A DNA stretch of 64,000 bases from Thalassobium sp. R2A62 (lineage in GTDB: Bacteria; Pseudomonadota; Alphaproteobacteria; Rhodobacterales; Rhodobacteraceae). The DNA lies in assembly GCF_000161835.1 (NCBI RefSeq), contig NZ_GG697169.2, forward strand, positions 124,001-188,000. The letters are read 5' to 3'. The position numbers were made by a program, and so were the translations under genes. The number at the start of each line of letters is the position of its first letter. The first letter of the stretch is position 1. The notes beneath the pieces are model-generated. The model was not told the DNA's origin and did no database searches. It saw only the letters and a program-made list of their open reading frames with translations. Positions 9,097 through 18,131 of this stretch are shown here, one piece after another.

Positions 9097-10230
9097 ATGG
9101 CAAAACTGAATTGGGGTATGATCGGCGGCGGCAAAGGTAGCCAAATCGGTCCAGCACACCGTATGGGCGCGCATGCTGATGGCATTTTTTCGTTTACTGC
9201 TGGTGCGCTAGATATCGATGCTGAAGCAGGCCGCGCCTATGCAGCCGAGCTTGGGATCGAGTCTGATCGCGCCTATGCAAATTGGCAGGACATGCTAGAG
9301 GGCGAACGCAACCGCGAGGATCGGGTCGATCTGGTGACCGTTGCGACGCCGAACAACACCCACTTTGAAATCACCAAGAATTTTCTTGAAGCCGGGTTCA
9401 ACGTGCTTTGCGAAAAGCCGATGACAATGACCGTCGAGCAAGGTGAAGAGATCGTCAAGATCGCCGAGAAGACCGGCAAAATTTGTGCGGTGAACTACTG
9501 CTATTCGGCCTATCCGATGGTCCGCGAGATGCGTGAAATGGTGCGCACCGGACAGGTTGGTAAGGTACGTTTGGTTGTCACAAATTTTAGCCACGGACAC
9601 CACGGCGATGCGACCGATGCGGACAATCCGCGGGTGCGCTGGCGCTATGATCCAGCGATGGCTGGTGTGTCTGGCCAGTTCGCAGATTGCGGTATTCATG
9701 CCATGCATATGGCCAGCTTTATCGCAGGTGATCAGGTGCGTAGCTTGTCTGCGGACTTTGCCTCGACCATCTCTAGCCGCGAGCTGGAAGACGATGCGAT
9801 GGTGAATTTCCGTATGGAAAACGGGACTGTAGGCCGTCTGTGGACGTCGTCCGTGGCGATTGGTCGTCAGCACGGTTTTGATATCCAAGTGTTTGGCGAA
9901 ACGGGTGGCATGCGTTGGATGTCAGAGCAGCCAAACCAAGTGATGTACACGCCTGTAGGTGGTCGCACACAAATCATGGAGAAGGGCGAAGGCAGCTTGT
10001 CTGATGAGGCATCGCGTTTGTCACGGGTGGCAATCGCGCACCCCGAAGGCTTCCCTTTGGCTGTGGCGAACATCTATGTCGATCTCGCAGCGGCCATTCG
10101 CGGCGAGACCCGCGATGGTCTGCCTACAGCCGAGGATGGCGTGCGGTCGATGGCGGCGGTCTATGCGGCTGTGCAATCTGCAAAAGATGATGGTGCGTGG
10201 GTAGACGCCCGTCCGTCTATCTATCGATAA
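9097..10230 (+). CDS. Gfo/Idh/MocA-family oxidoreductase of the inositol locus
   Basis: A 377-residue NAD(P)-dependent oxidoreductase beginning MAKLNWGMIGGGKGSQIGPAHR, an extended glycine-rich Rossmann turn typical of a subgroup of larger Gfo/Idh proteins. The VLCEKPMTMTVEQG motif carries the EKP lysine; GQFADCGIHAMHMASF forms the active-site helix. It ends the rightward operon, 10 bp after the iolE-like gene and 60 bp before a strong terminator. Function is inferred as oxidation of an inositol or related cyclitol; scyllo-inositol dehydrogenase is a reasonable but unproven guess. Confidence 0.82.
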   Translation: MAKLNWGMIGGGKGSQIGPAHRMGAHADGIFSFTAGALDIDAEAGRAYAAELGIESDRAYANWQDMLEGERNREDRVDLVTVATPNNTHFEITKNFLEAGFNVLCEKPMTMTVEQGEEIVKIAEKTGKICAVNYCYSAYPMVREMREMVRTGQVGKVRLVVTNFSHGHHGDATDADNPRVRWRYDPAMAGVSGQFADCGIHAMHMASFIAGDQVRSLSADFASTISSRELEDDAMVNFRMENGTVGRLWTSSVAIGRQHGFDIQVFGETGGMRWMSEQPNQVMYTPVGGRTQIMEKGEGSLSDEASRLSRVAIAHPEGFPLAVANIYVDLAAAIRGETRDGLPTAEDGVRSMAAVYAAVQSAKDDGAWVDARPSIYR

Positions 10231-10293
10231 ATTTTATGTAATTTGCGTAATTTTGACTTCGAATTACGTAATTTGCATATTTTGAACCCAATC

Positions 10294-10330
10294 GCGGGCG
10301 GTCTGTTAACGGGATCGCCCGCTTTTTTTT
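10294..10330 (+). terminator. rho-independent terminator of the rightward inositol operon
   Basis: GCGGGCG and CGCCCGC form a 7-bp GC stem with a 15-base loop, followed by eight T residues. It lies between the last dehydrogenase gene and the convergent LacI-family gene, whose stop codon touches the T run. Confidence 0.85.
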
Positions 10331-11333
10331 ACGGTGCGCTGCGTTTGGGCAGGGTTCCGCGATCAATGACGTGACACTGAAACAGGCGCGCTTCGGGATA
10401 GCGGTCTGGTTCCTCTAGCATCGCTTCGATCAATTCGATGGATGACGCGATGATTTGGCGAACGGGTTGGTGGATCGTCGTCAGGTCAAGGTTCTCCCAG
10501 CGCGACATTTCCATATCATTGAGACCAATGAGCCCGATGTCGTCTGGGCAACTAAGGCCCGCTGATTGGATGGCGCTAAGCGCCCCGATGGTCAGAACGT
10601 CGTCACCGCAAAAATAGGCTTGGGCCGGATCGGTCATCAGACGCTTGGTCATTTCGACACGGCCTGCATCAAAAGAATAGGCGCTGGCAAAGCTGCTGGT
10701 GACTTCGATATGCGGCGCCGTCGCCATTTCCTGTAAAAAGCCGTCGAGACGGTCACCGGTCGATGTCGCATCCTCGGGGCCACCCAGAAACCCGACATTT
10801 GAATACTCGCGCCGGATCAGTTCGCGGGCGGCCATGCGGCCTGCCTCGATATTGTCGATGCCGACGACGTGGACTTCGGGTGTCGACGCATGACGGCCAA
10901 AACAATGGACAACCGGAATGCGCGCATCACGAAATGCCTTGGCAAAAGAAGGGGGCAGCGTGGACGAGGCCACAACGACCCCATCGACAGAATACTGCTG
11001 AAGCATCTGGACCCATTTATCGGGGGTCGTTTCGTCAGAAAGGTTCACAATCAGCGGGCGAAGGCCACGGTCCTGCAAGCCGCGCGTAAAGAGATCGAAC
11101 ACCTCTAGAAAGATCGGATTGTGAAAGTTGTTAGAGACGAGGCCAATCAATTTTGTTCGGCCTGTTGTCATCGCAGAGGCCAGCGCGTTTGGACTGTAGC
11201 CCAGTTCGGTTGCTGCCTTTTGCACCTTGCGGCGTGTCTTTTCCGAAACGGACGCGCCTGCAGTAAATGTACGGGAAACGGCTGATCGAGAGACACCGGC
11301 CTTGAGTGCAACATCTTTTAAAGTAACGGCCAT
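10329..11333 (-). CDS. LacI-family repressor, probable inositol regulator
   Basis: A 334-residue LacI/GalR regulator. The N-terminal helix-turn-helix is textbook (MAVTLKDVALKAGVSRSAVSR) followed by the hinge helix region SPNALASAMTTGRT and a periplasmic-binding-protein-like effector domain (LIGLVSNNFHNPIF onward). It sits beside the inositol operons, and near-identical TTGCAACCGG-type palindromes occur upstream of both the operons and this gene, so autoregulated repression relieved by an inositol metabolite is the simplest model. The effector is unknown. Confidence 0.88.
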   Translation of the reverse strand: MAVTLKDVALKAGVSRSAVSRTFTAGASVSEKTRRKVQKAATELGYSPNALASAMTTGRTKLIGLVSNNFHNPIFLEVFDLFTRGLQDRGLRPLIVNLSDETTPDKWVQMLQQYSVDGVVVASSTLPPSFAKAFRDARIPVVHCFGRHASTPEVHVVGIDNIEAGRMAARELIRREYSNVGFLGGPEDATSTGDRLDGFLQEMATAPHIEVTSSFASAYSFDAGRVEMTKRLMTDPAQAYFCGDDVLTIGALSAIQSAGLSCPDDIGLIGLNDMEMSRWENLDLTTIHQPVRQIIASSIELIEAMLEEPDRYPEARLFQCHVIDRGTLPKRSAP

Positions 11334-11397
11334 CCAGTGTCTTTCATATTTACGTGCGCAAGCGGCGCTGGGGCATATTGCTGTGATTGCACGGCCA

Positions 11398-11413
11398 TTG
11401 CAACCGGATGCAA
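11398..11413. promoter_or_regulatory. LacI-type operator upstream of the repressor gene
   Basis: TTGCAACCGGATGCAA differs at one base from the perfect palindrome at 7038-7053 and lies 65 bp upstream of the LacI-family start codon. Immediately next to it, TGCAA-N5-TTGCA continues at 11409-11423, so three half-sites are clustered, suggesting autoregulation. The remaining sequence to 11623 shows no gene I can support. Confidence 0.65.
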
Positions 11414-11623
11414 GATTTTTGCAACGGGTGTGGCTTGGGGCAGAATCAGTCTGCCGTTCTGTTCCGGCATACGCAGGAAGAGAGCTGGCCTAAGGTAAGG
11501 AAAACCCCCGGCTGATCCGCAATTCACACCTTTTTTCAAAGACAATTCACGGAATTCACAGGAAAACTCACACCTGATCTGGCGCTTGTCGTGTCACCCT
11601 AGAGTTGTTCTGGCCGCGGTGGG

Positions 11624-12612
11624 TTGCGGCACAAGCCAAGCGCGTTTTACCACGGTGATGCGGCCGCTCTATTACCTGTGATTTGTGAAGTGTCGCACGC
11701 GCTGGGACATGGTGTGTTGTTCTTGGACGGCGCGTTGATGCAGTTTTCTTTGGATGAATTGGCAGGGGCCGCCTGCCGGATCACGCGGGATGCCATGCTC
11801 TGCGGGCGTGTTTTGGTCCTAAGTGATGGGCCGATGATTTGGGCATTGTCCAAACGGCTCGGGGTGCCGCATTTTATGATGACGACTGCGCCCGAGGATA
11901 TGGATCATGCTGTCGCTCTGGCGCCTCCGAACGATGCTGTTGGCGCGTGGGAGACAAGGGTGCCGGATGGTCTGCACAATCGTGATGCGCAGATCGCTGC
12001 TGTGTGCGGATCTTACCAACTAACGCCGGCCCAAGTCGAACGGTCGGTTCGGGGGGGTGGCTATGGTCTGGCGCCGGACCTTTGGCATGCGGCCCAAGCA
12101 CATGTGTCCAACACGATGGGGCCTTTGGCGGAACGGGTCGAGGCGCGCGCGCGGTGGGATGATTTGATCCTGCCAGTTGCGCAAAAACAGGCCCTGTCGC
12201 AGATGACGACGTTTTTGACCCACCGCGGACAAGTGATCGACGATTGGGGATTTGGAGCATCTTCGACACGTGGCTTGGGTATGGCGGCTGTGTTCTTTGG
12301 TCCCAGCGGAACAGGAAAAACCACCGCGGCCGAGGCGATCGTCCGTGAGATGGCCCCAGACGGCGGCGGGCCAGTGCCATTGTACCGCGTGAACGTCGCG
12401 GGGTTGGTGTCCAAGTATATCGGTGAGAAGGCCAAGAATTTTGCGTGTGTGTTCGAGGCGGTGCGCAGATCTGGGGCGGCTCTGCTTTTTGATGGAGTGG
12501 AAGGGCTGTTCGGCAAGCGCACGACGCAGGTCAAGGACAGCAACGACAAACATTCGAACGCCGAGCTGGGGTTCTTGCTGCAATGCCTCGAGGCCTATCC
12601 AGGGATTGCGTG
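11624..12612 (+). pseudogene. truncated AAA+ ATPase of contractile-injection-system type
   Basis: About 330 recognisable residues of an AAA+ ATPase. A variable N-terminal part is followed by ARWDDLILP (about residue 176), DDWGFGASSTRGLG, Walker A GPSGTGKT (226-233), SKYIGEKAKNF and FGKRTTQVKDSNDKHSNAE, a set typical of the ATPase in extracellular contractile injection system (phage-tail-like) clusters. The Walker B region reads LLFDGVEGLF where the family has DEADALF, so the catalytic Glu is lost. The protein breaks off in the sensor-1 region, where an IS3-type orfA remnant begins. The start is unclear (TTG at 11624, stop codon shortly upstream). Surely non-functional; no other injection-system gene is visible here. 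Confidence 0.75.
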
Positions 12613-12892
12613 CCTCACGCTTCAAGCCCGTGACTTCGCTGGATGTTGCTTGGCGGGTTGTATCGCCAGCCAGACGCTTCTTTCCGGCCTCCATGAAGTC
12701 CTTTGACCAATTGTAATACAGGCTCTCGGCAATCTCTTCGCGACGACAAAGCTCAGAGATCGAACTCTCTCCTCGCAAGCCATCTAAAACGATCCGGATC
12801 GTCTCTTGCGCAGAGAATTGCCGACGCGTCTTGCGCTTGATCTCTTTAACGTGTTTGTCGGCCGATCCATTCAGCCCTGTCTTCGTTCTCAT
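12610..12892 (-). mobile_element. IS3-family orfA transposase remnant
   Basis: About 94 residues from the ATG at 12892 match an IS3-family OrfA: basic N-terminus, RRQFSAQETIRIVLDGLRGE, helix-turn-helix segment ISELCRREEIAESLYYNWSKDF, and the leucine-zipper start SSEVTGLKREA. The reading then runs into the antisense of the truncated ATPase, and no orfB exists, so only a piece is left. It joins two other broken genes (ATPase on the left, tolC on the right), pointing to IS-driven deletion. Confidence 0.8.
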
Positions 12893-12915
12893 CTCGTATC
12901 ATTTCAAGGATTACG

Positions 12916-13502
12916 ATGAACCGAAAACTCTCGTTAAGCAAAACTGCCGCTCTGTCTCAAAGGCCGTGACGAGATACAATGCGGACCCTCTGGATGTCTT
13001 GAAGGTCGAAGCTGAGAGCAGCCGTGCTGTTGCCAGTGCGATTGCAGCGCGGGCCGGGTATTTGCCCGGTGTGTCGTTGACTGGTGCCGTAGGCTCGGGC
13101 GGCAGCCGTGCAAATATTGGCGTTAGTGCGGACAACGGATATGGTTGGGGCAAAGGTGCCTCTCTCAAAGCGATTGAAGCCGAAGAAGCCGCCGCCGCCG
13201 CGCGTGTTGGGCAGTCTCGCGAGGATGCAAACCGCGTCTTGCGGTCGCTCGAGGCGCAGTTGGCCTCGCTCAATACTCAGCAAGGCGAACGCGAGTCTAT
13301 CGCGGCACAAGCCAAAGCGAATTTCGAGCTCTTTGACGAGCAATACCGCGCTGGTCAGCGCACCGTGATGGATGTGATTTCGGTCTACGAGACGCATCTG
13401 GACACACAAGCTGACGCTGCGGTGGTGAAGTATCAAAAAGCGCGTGTGCGTTTGGCGATTGCAAACGAGCGTGGCACGCTTGTTGAAGGAGAACGGATTT
13501 GA
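12916..13502 (+). pseudogene. tolC/lapE-like outer membrane protein with internal deletion
   Basis: The C-terminal third of a TolC-family outer-membrane factor (about 180 residues) lies in one frame: AVTRYNADPLDVLKVEAES, ARAGYLPGVSLTGAVG, and RAGQRTVMDVISVYETHLDTQ, the characteristic second-repeat helices. An AAGGA ribosome site and ATG at 12916 open a signal-peptide-like start, MNRKLSLSKTAALS, in another frame that stops after 17 codons. I read this as the original 5' end fused out of frame to the 3' end after loss of most of the gene. A normal TolC has about 450 residues. The stop codon overlaps the TTG start of the ABC transporter gene. Confidence 0.7.
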
Positions 13503-15790
13503 CCGGACCTGTCATCGCCTTTGCTGGAACGACATCAGGTGGCAAAGAAAGCCGCGTCGTTCGATCTGCGAATGCTCAACCTGCAAACACGCAAGCCCTT
13601 GCACCTATTGCGAAAATCTCGCCCGAGATCTTGGCCAAGGCTGCGTCGAACAAGGCGGCGAAGCACGGCAAGTCAGGTGGATCACCGTTCACTGCGCGAG
13701 CCCGTGGTCGCGCCGAACTGGCCGCGACATATGCTAGTGTTTTGGGTGTGGAATTGCCGGTATCTGACGTCTTGGAAAAGATGGGTGCGGACGCTGACAA
13801 AGAAAACCCTGCAAATGCGATTGCTCATGCGCTGACGGCGTTGGGTCTGAGCGCGAATGTTGAAACAGTGGCGCAAGTGTTGCCGCATGATTTCCCAGCA
13901 CTGGCCTACATGCGTGGTGGCCAGATCGTGTTAGTCTTGGGGCAAGAGGGTGAGCGTCTGTCAATCTATGACAAGGACGCGCCTGATCACCGGACCGAAA
14001 TCAAACGCGCTGAATTTGAGCCGCATTTCTCGGGGCTTTTGGTCCGCAAGGAAATGTCGGTGACGCAGTTGACGAAAAAGCACGCGAGCAAACTGGGTTC
14101 GAACCATTGGTTCTGGGGTGAATTTCCAAAGTTCCGCCGCCAGATCGCAGAAATTACCCTCGGATCCTTTGTTGCGAACATTCTTGCGGTGGCGGTCGCG
14201 TTGTTCTCGCTGCAGGTCTATGATCGCGTGATCCCGCATCAGTCGACTTCGACGTTGTGGGTCTTGGCCGTTGGTGCCGGACTTGCGATTTTGATGGAGA
14301 GCTTTCTCAAAATGAGCCGTGCGCGCATTTTGGATGGGGCGGGCCGCAAGATTGAATTGAGCGTTCAGGCCCTGTTGATGGATCGGTTGCTGGGCATGCG
14401 TGGTGGCCAAAAAGGTCAGACACCAAGCGGGCTGTTCAACGCGATGCGCGAGTTCGGCTCGGTGGGTGAATTCTTTATGGCTTCGACGATTGGCAGCCTG
14501 ACGGACCTTCCGTTTATTGTCTTGTTTCTTGCTCTTGTGGTATCGATTGCGGGCCCAATTGTATGGGTATTGGTCATCGGCGGATTGCTGATGGTGATCC
14601 CATCGTTCTTTTTGCAAAAGAAGATGATCAAGCTGACACAGCAAACCCAAGGCGCATCGGCTAAGTCATCGCGTCTGCTGCACGAAGCAATCTACGACGC
14701 CGACACGGTTAAATCCCAGCGTGGCGAGGACCGTTTCAAGCGTCTTTGGGGAGAGCTGACAGCATTGTCGTCACTGGCAAGTGCCGAGCAGCGCAAACTG
14801 GCATCGTTTCTGCAGTTCTGGAGCCAAGGCGTCCAACAGGCGACCTATGTAACGGCTGTTGTTTGCGGCACGTTCCTTGTGTTCCAAGGGCAATTCACAA
14901 TCGGTTCGATCATCGCGGTTGGTATTCTGACATCACGGACACTGGCGCCGCTGACACAGCTGGCGCGTACGCTCGCACGCTGGTCGAATGTTAAGGCCGC
15001 GCTGGAAGCGTTGGATCAGGTCGCAAGCTCTGAGCAAGATTTGCAAGAAGACCGCACATACCTGCGCCGCGAGAGCCTAGATGGATCGTTTGAGATCCGC
15101 GAGATGACGTATCGCTATGATGATGATGATGCAGCGACATTGGATATCCCAGGTATCCGGATCATGCCGGGTCAACGGATTGCGATCTTGGGCTCTAATG
15201 GTTCAGGCAAATCGACGCTGCTGAAATTGCTGAGCTGTCTTTATACGCCGTCAACAGGACGCGTGTTGGTTGACGGTGTTGATATGAACCAGTTGCACAG
15301 CCGCGATCTGCGTCGTGGGATTGGCTACCTGTCCCAAGAGGTGCGTCTGTTCAGCGGAACACTGCGCGACAACTTGAACCTCAATACGCTAGAGCGGAAT
15401 GACGACCGTATGCTCCAAGCGCTTGATTTCGCGGGTCTCGGCCCGTTTGTGCGAGGCCACGCCAAGGGACTGGATTTGGAAATCCGGGACGGCGGCGAAG
15501 GCATGAGCATCGGCCAACGCCAGTCTATCGGTTGGGCGCGCCTATGGTTGCAAGACCCCAAGATTTGCCTGCTGGATGAACCAACCGCGGCCTTGGACCA
15601 AGCGCTGGAGAGCGCCTTGGTCGGTCGTTTGGACAAATGGCTCAAAGGCCGGACAGCGGTGATTGCCACACACCGTGTGCCGATCTTGGAGCTGACAGAA
15701 CGGACATTGATTTTGCAAAACGGGCGCATGTCCGTTGACGGGCCGCGTGATGATGTATTGGCCCATTTCAAACAAAGAAAGAGCGCGTAA
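13499..15790 (+). CDS. type I secretion ABC transporter (LapB-like)
   Basis: A 763-residue inner-membrane exporter. Order: a long non-conserved N-terminal region, an inactive C39-peptidase-like domain (about 70-190, ending near SGLLVRKEMS, no catalytic Cys visible), six membrane helices (about 215-480), and an ATPase domain with Walker A GSNGSGKST (about 565), Q-loop LSQEVRLFSG, signature MSIGQRQ, Walker B ICLLDEPTAALD and H-loop IATHR. This layout is that of LapB-type exporters of large RTX adhesins. The likely start is a TTG overlapping the tolC stop; a later start is possible. It is followed at once by a HlyD-type adaptor. The outer-membrane partner next door is broken, and no RTX substrate is in the window. 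Confidence 0.88.
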   Translation: MTGPVIAFAGTTSGGKESRVVRSANAQPANTQALAPIAKISPEILAKAASNKAAKHGKSGGSPFTARARGRAELAATYASVLGVELPVSDVLEKMGADADKENPANAIAHALTALGLSANVETVAQVLPHDFPALAYMRGGQIVLVLGQEGERLSIYDKDAPDHRTEIKRAEFEPHFSGLLVRKEMSVTQLTKKHASKLGSNHWFWGEFPKFRRQIAEITLGSFVANILAVAVALFSLQVYDRVIPHQSTSTLWVLAVGAGLAILMESFLKMSRARILDGAGRKIELSVQALLMDRLLGMRGGQKGQTPSGLFNAMREFGSVGEFFMASTIGSLTDLPFIVLFLALVVSIAGPIVWVLVIGGLLMVIPSFFLQKKMIKLTQQTQGASAKSSRLLHEAIYDADTVKSQRGEDRFKRLWGELTALSSLASAEQRKLASFLQFWSQGVQQATYVTAVVCGTFLVFQGQFTIGSIIAVGILTSRTLAPLTQLARTLARWSNVKAALEALDQVASSEQDLQEDRTYLRRESLDGSFEIREMTYRYDDDDAATLDIPGIRIMPGQRIAILGSNGSGKSTLLKLLSCLYTPSTGRVLVDGVDMNQLHSRDLRRGIGYLSQEVRLFSGTLRDNLNLNTLERNDDRMLQALDFAGLGPFVRGHAKGLDLEIRDGGEGMSIGQRQSIGWARLWLQDPKICLLDEPTAALDQALESALVGRLDKWLKGRTAVIATHRVPILELTERTLILQNGRMSVDGPRDDVLAHFKQRKSA

Positions 15791-16960
15791 ATGGCCACGG
15801 TAGATGCAGAGTTGAACGATGAAATGCGCGGGTCGTCGATGACGATCTGGCTGGTGCGCGCGACTGTGTTCATCTTTATCGCGTGGGCCGCCTTTGCATG
15901 GATCGACGAGATTGTTCGTGCGGATGGTGAGATCGTCAGTTCGTCACGCCCGGAGATCATACAGAACCTCGAAGATGGTATTCTGGCTGAAATGATGGTG
16001 TCCGAGGGTGACATTGTATTGCCCGGTGATGTTCTTGCGCGTCTAGAAAGTACACGCTTTCAAACAGCGGCCAACGACATTCAGGACCAGATCTACAGTT
16101 TGGACATTCGCCGTTTGCGGCTTGAGGCCGAGCTGGAAGGCCAATTTGATTTTATCGTGCCGAACGAATTGTCTACACGTCAGCCGGCTATCGTGGCGTC
16201 TGAGCGTGCGTTGTTGAACGCGCGGCAGTCGGACTATGATAGCAAGGTGCGCGGCGCCAAGGGTATCCTGACAGAGGCTCGCTGCGAATTGGACCTGATG
16301 GAAGACATGCTGAACCGCGAGGTCGTGGCGCTGATCGAAGTGACCTGCGCGCGCAAAGCCCACTCAGATGCTGAGATCAAATTCAACGAGATCATCACAA
16401 AGACCGAACTAGAGCGGGCAGGCAGCTACTCTGACACGCCCAAAGAGCTCGCGACTTTGCGCCAAGATGCGCGGATTGCACAGGATCAGCTGTCGCGGAC
16501 GTTGATCACGTCGCCAATGCGCGGGATTGTTAACAACCTAGGTGTGACGACAATCGGCGGTGTTGTGCGTCCGGGCGAAGAGATTTTCCAGATCATCCCA
16601 ATGGATGAAGAGCTGTTTGTCGAGGCGCAGGTCAAGCCAGAAGATATCGCAAACGTCGTGCGCGGGCAGGATGCAACGATCAAGCTAAGCGCCTATGATT
16701 ATACGATCTATGGATCGCTCAAAGGTGCTGTTCATCTGATTTCTGGGGACACGTTCAAAGACGAGCGTAAGCCGGATGGCGATCCGCATTACAAAGTGAC
16801 CCTGCGCGTTGATCTGAGCCAACTGACAGATCGTCAGCAGATGATTGATATCCGTTCAGGGATGCTGGCGTCCGTCGAATTGCATACAGGTGAGCGGACA
16901 GTTCTGCGGTACCTGACGCGGCCGCTGTACAAATCCCGCGAGGCGTTGCGCGAGCCTTAA
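15791..16960 (+). CDS. HlyD-family type I secretion adaptor (LapC-like)
   Basis: A 389-residue periplasmic adaptor. One N-terminal membrane helix (about residues 17-35, MTIWLVRATVFIFIAWAAFAW), a biotinyl-lipoyl-like half (IIQNLEDGILAEMMVSEGD), a coiled-coil hairpin rich in Arg/Glu (about 95-220), then the closing lipoyl half and beta-barrel (VKPEDIANVVRGQDATIKLSAY). The gene abuts the ABC transporter with no gap and overlaps the convergent photolyase-like gene by 4 bp. It would bridge the transporter and a TolC-type channel; the local channel gene is a pseudogene, so another TolC would be required. Confidence 0.88.
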   Translation: MATVDAELNDEMRGSSMTIWLVRATVFIFIAWAAFAWIDEIVRADGEIVSSSRPEIIQNLEDGILAEMMVSEGDIVLPGDVLARLESTRFQTAANDIQDQIYSLDIRRLRLEAELEGQFDFIVPNELSTRQPAIVASERALLNARQSDYDSKVRGAKGILTEARCELDLMEDMLNREVVALIEVTCARKAHSDAEIKFNEIITKTELERAGSYSDTPKELATLRQDARIAQDQLSRTLITSPMRGIVNNLGVTTIGGVVRPGEEIFQIIPMDEELFVEAQVKPEDIANVVRGQDATIKLSAYDYTIYGSLKGAVHLISGDTFKDERKPDGDPHYKVTLRVDLSQLTDRQQMIDIRSGMLASVELHTGERTVLRYLTRPLYKSREALREP

Positions 16961-18093
16961 AGCTGGCTGAGCAGTTTCGGAATCTTATCTTTGAAGCGAA
17001 AGAACCCGTGCGTCGCGTGTGGCCACGCCGCGTTATCGTAGGGCCGGATAATCTGGACCAAAGGTAAACCACCCAACGCGTCTCGGGTCGGACCGACCGG
17101 AATATACGGTGTTGCGATTTGTTCGATGCCGTTGGCTGTGGCCCACTCACGTACCTGTTCCGTTGTGGCCAAGGGGGCGGCGATTTCAGACAGTGCCTGT
17201 TCCACGAATTGTATGACGTTTGGTGCGGGGGCAAGAGGGCTTCGATATTCAGTTGTCTGGACCGTCTCCGTTGCAATCAGGTTTGGAAGGCGTTGGGCCA
17301 GCCAATCTGTCGACATGTCATCTTCGGTGATTAAGAGGCCCGTGCGTTTTGCGGGATCAAGGGTACTTGACGTCGGGGCTGGGCCGCGGGCACGGGGCGG
17401 AGTGCCGTCCACGGGAAATGCGTGGGTGGCGAGCTCTTTGGGCCGAAAGCGTCCTCCGGTGTATTTGGTGATGTTGTCTGGTCGTGCGAGGTAGGTTTTC
17501 CCGATTGTCTGCAGTCCGGCAACCCAACGCCACGACAGTGTGTTCGATGCCGCGTCCCCATCAAGAAGGTGGCGCAGAAAGAAATCAGCGCCCAGCGACC
17601 ATGGCAGCCGCAGCGTGAAAATCCAGATCGAGGCGAACCACATCCGCGAATGGTTGTGCAAGTAACCAGTGGCGGCCAAGTCCTGTGCCCAATGGTCAAA
17701 GCACTCGATGCCCGTGCGTCCCAAACAGGCGTCTTCCCACGCCGTGCGTAGCCCTGATTGTGTTTGCACGTCATTCCATGCCTGATCTCGCTCAACAACG
17801 TAGTCGTCCCAGACCGAGGGACGCAGTTCCAGCCACCCCTTCCAATAAGTGCGCCAGAACACCTCTTGGATAAACTTTTCAGCGTCCGCGTCGGAGTGGT
17901 TTTCTCGCACAGAGGCTAGCACCTCGGGTTCGGTGAGCATGCGGTGACGGATATAGGGCGAAAGCGCAGAAACGCCCGCCGCATCCGGTCTGTCAAAGTT
18001 GCGATCTCGCGCATAGGCACGGCCAGCGCCTGGTGCAAAAGCATGAAGACGGGTCAGAGCCGCTGCACGGGTCGGAGGGAATGAGAGTGTCAT
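16957..18093 (-). CDS. photolyase/cryptochrome-like FAD-binding protein
   Basis: A 378-residue protein with an N-terminal photolyase FAD domain: EVFWRTYWKGWLELRP, then ECFDHWAQDLAATGYLHNHS and LDGDAASNTLSWRWVAG (about 130-193), the hallmark FAD- and substrate-pocket helices. The usual N-terminal alpha/beta antenna domain is absent. Instead, about 140 residues follow the FAD domain (from LLITEDDMSTDWL to the end), possibly a permuted or degenerate antenna-like domain (inference). I chose ATG 18093 (MTLSFPPTRAAAL). DNA repair or light sensing is plausible; a true photolyase function is not shown. Confidence 0.75.
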   Translation of the reverse strand: MTLSFPPTRAAALTRLHAFAPGAGRAYARDRNFDRPDAAGVSALSPYIRHRMLTEPEVLASVRENHSDADAEKFIQEVFWRTYWKGWLELRPSVWDDYVVERDQAWNDVQTQSGLRTAWEDACLGRTGIECFDHWAQDLAATGYLHNHSRMWFASIWIFTLRLPWSLGADFFLRHLLDGDAASNTLSWRWVAGLQTIGKTYLARPDNITKYTGGRFRPKELATHAFPVDGTPPRARGPAPTSSTLDPAKRTGLLITEDDMSTDWLAQRLPNLIATETVQTTEYRSPLAPAPNVIQFVEQALSEIAAPLATTEQVREWATANGIEQIATPYIPVGPTRDALGGLPLVQIIRPYDNAAWPHATHGFFRFKDKIPKLLSQL

Positions 18094-18131
18094 GAGCCTG
18101 AGATGTTGCGGGGCGGCCCGCAATCAACCCC

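Noticed and set aside
10262-10273. AATTACGTAATT palindrome after the rightward inositol operon
   Set aside because: Lies between stop codon and terminator; no likely regulatory role.
11414-11623. Possible riboswitch or small gene between the LacI gene and the ATPase relic
   Set aside because: I looked for cobalamin-riboswitch-like blocks and coding signals and found neither.
12020-12892. A 290-codon frame on the minus strand
   Set aside because: Only the first ~94 codons are transposase-like; the rest is antisense of the AAA+ ATPase relic.
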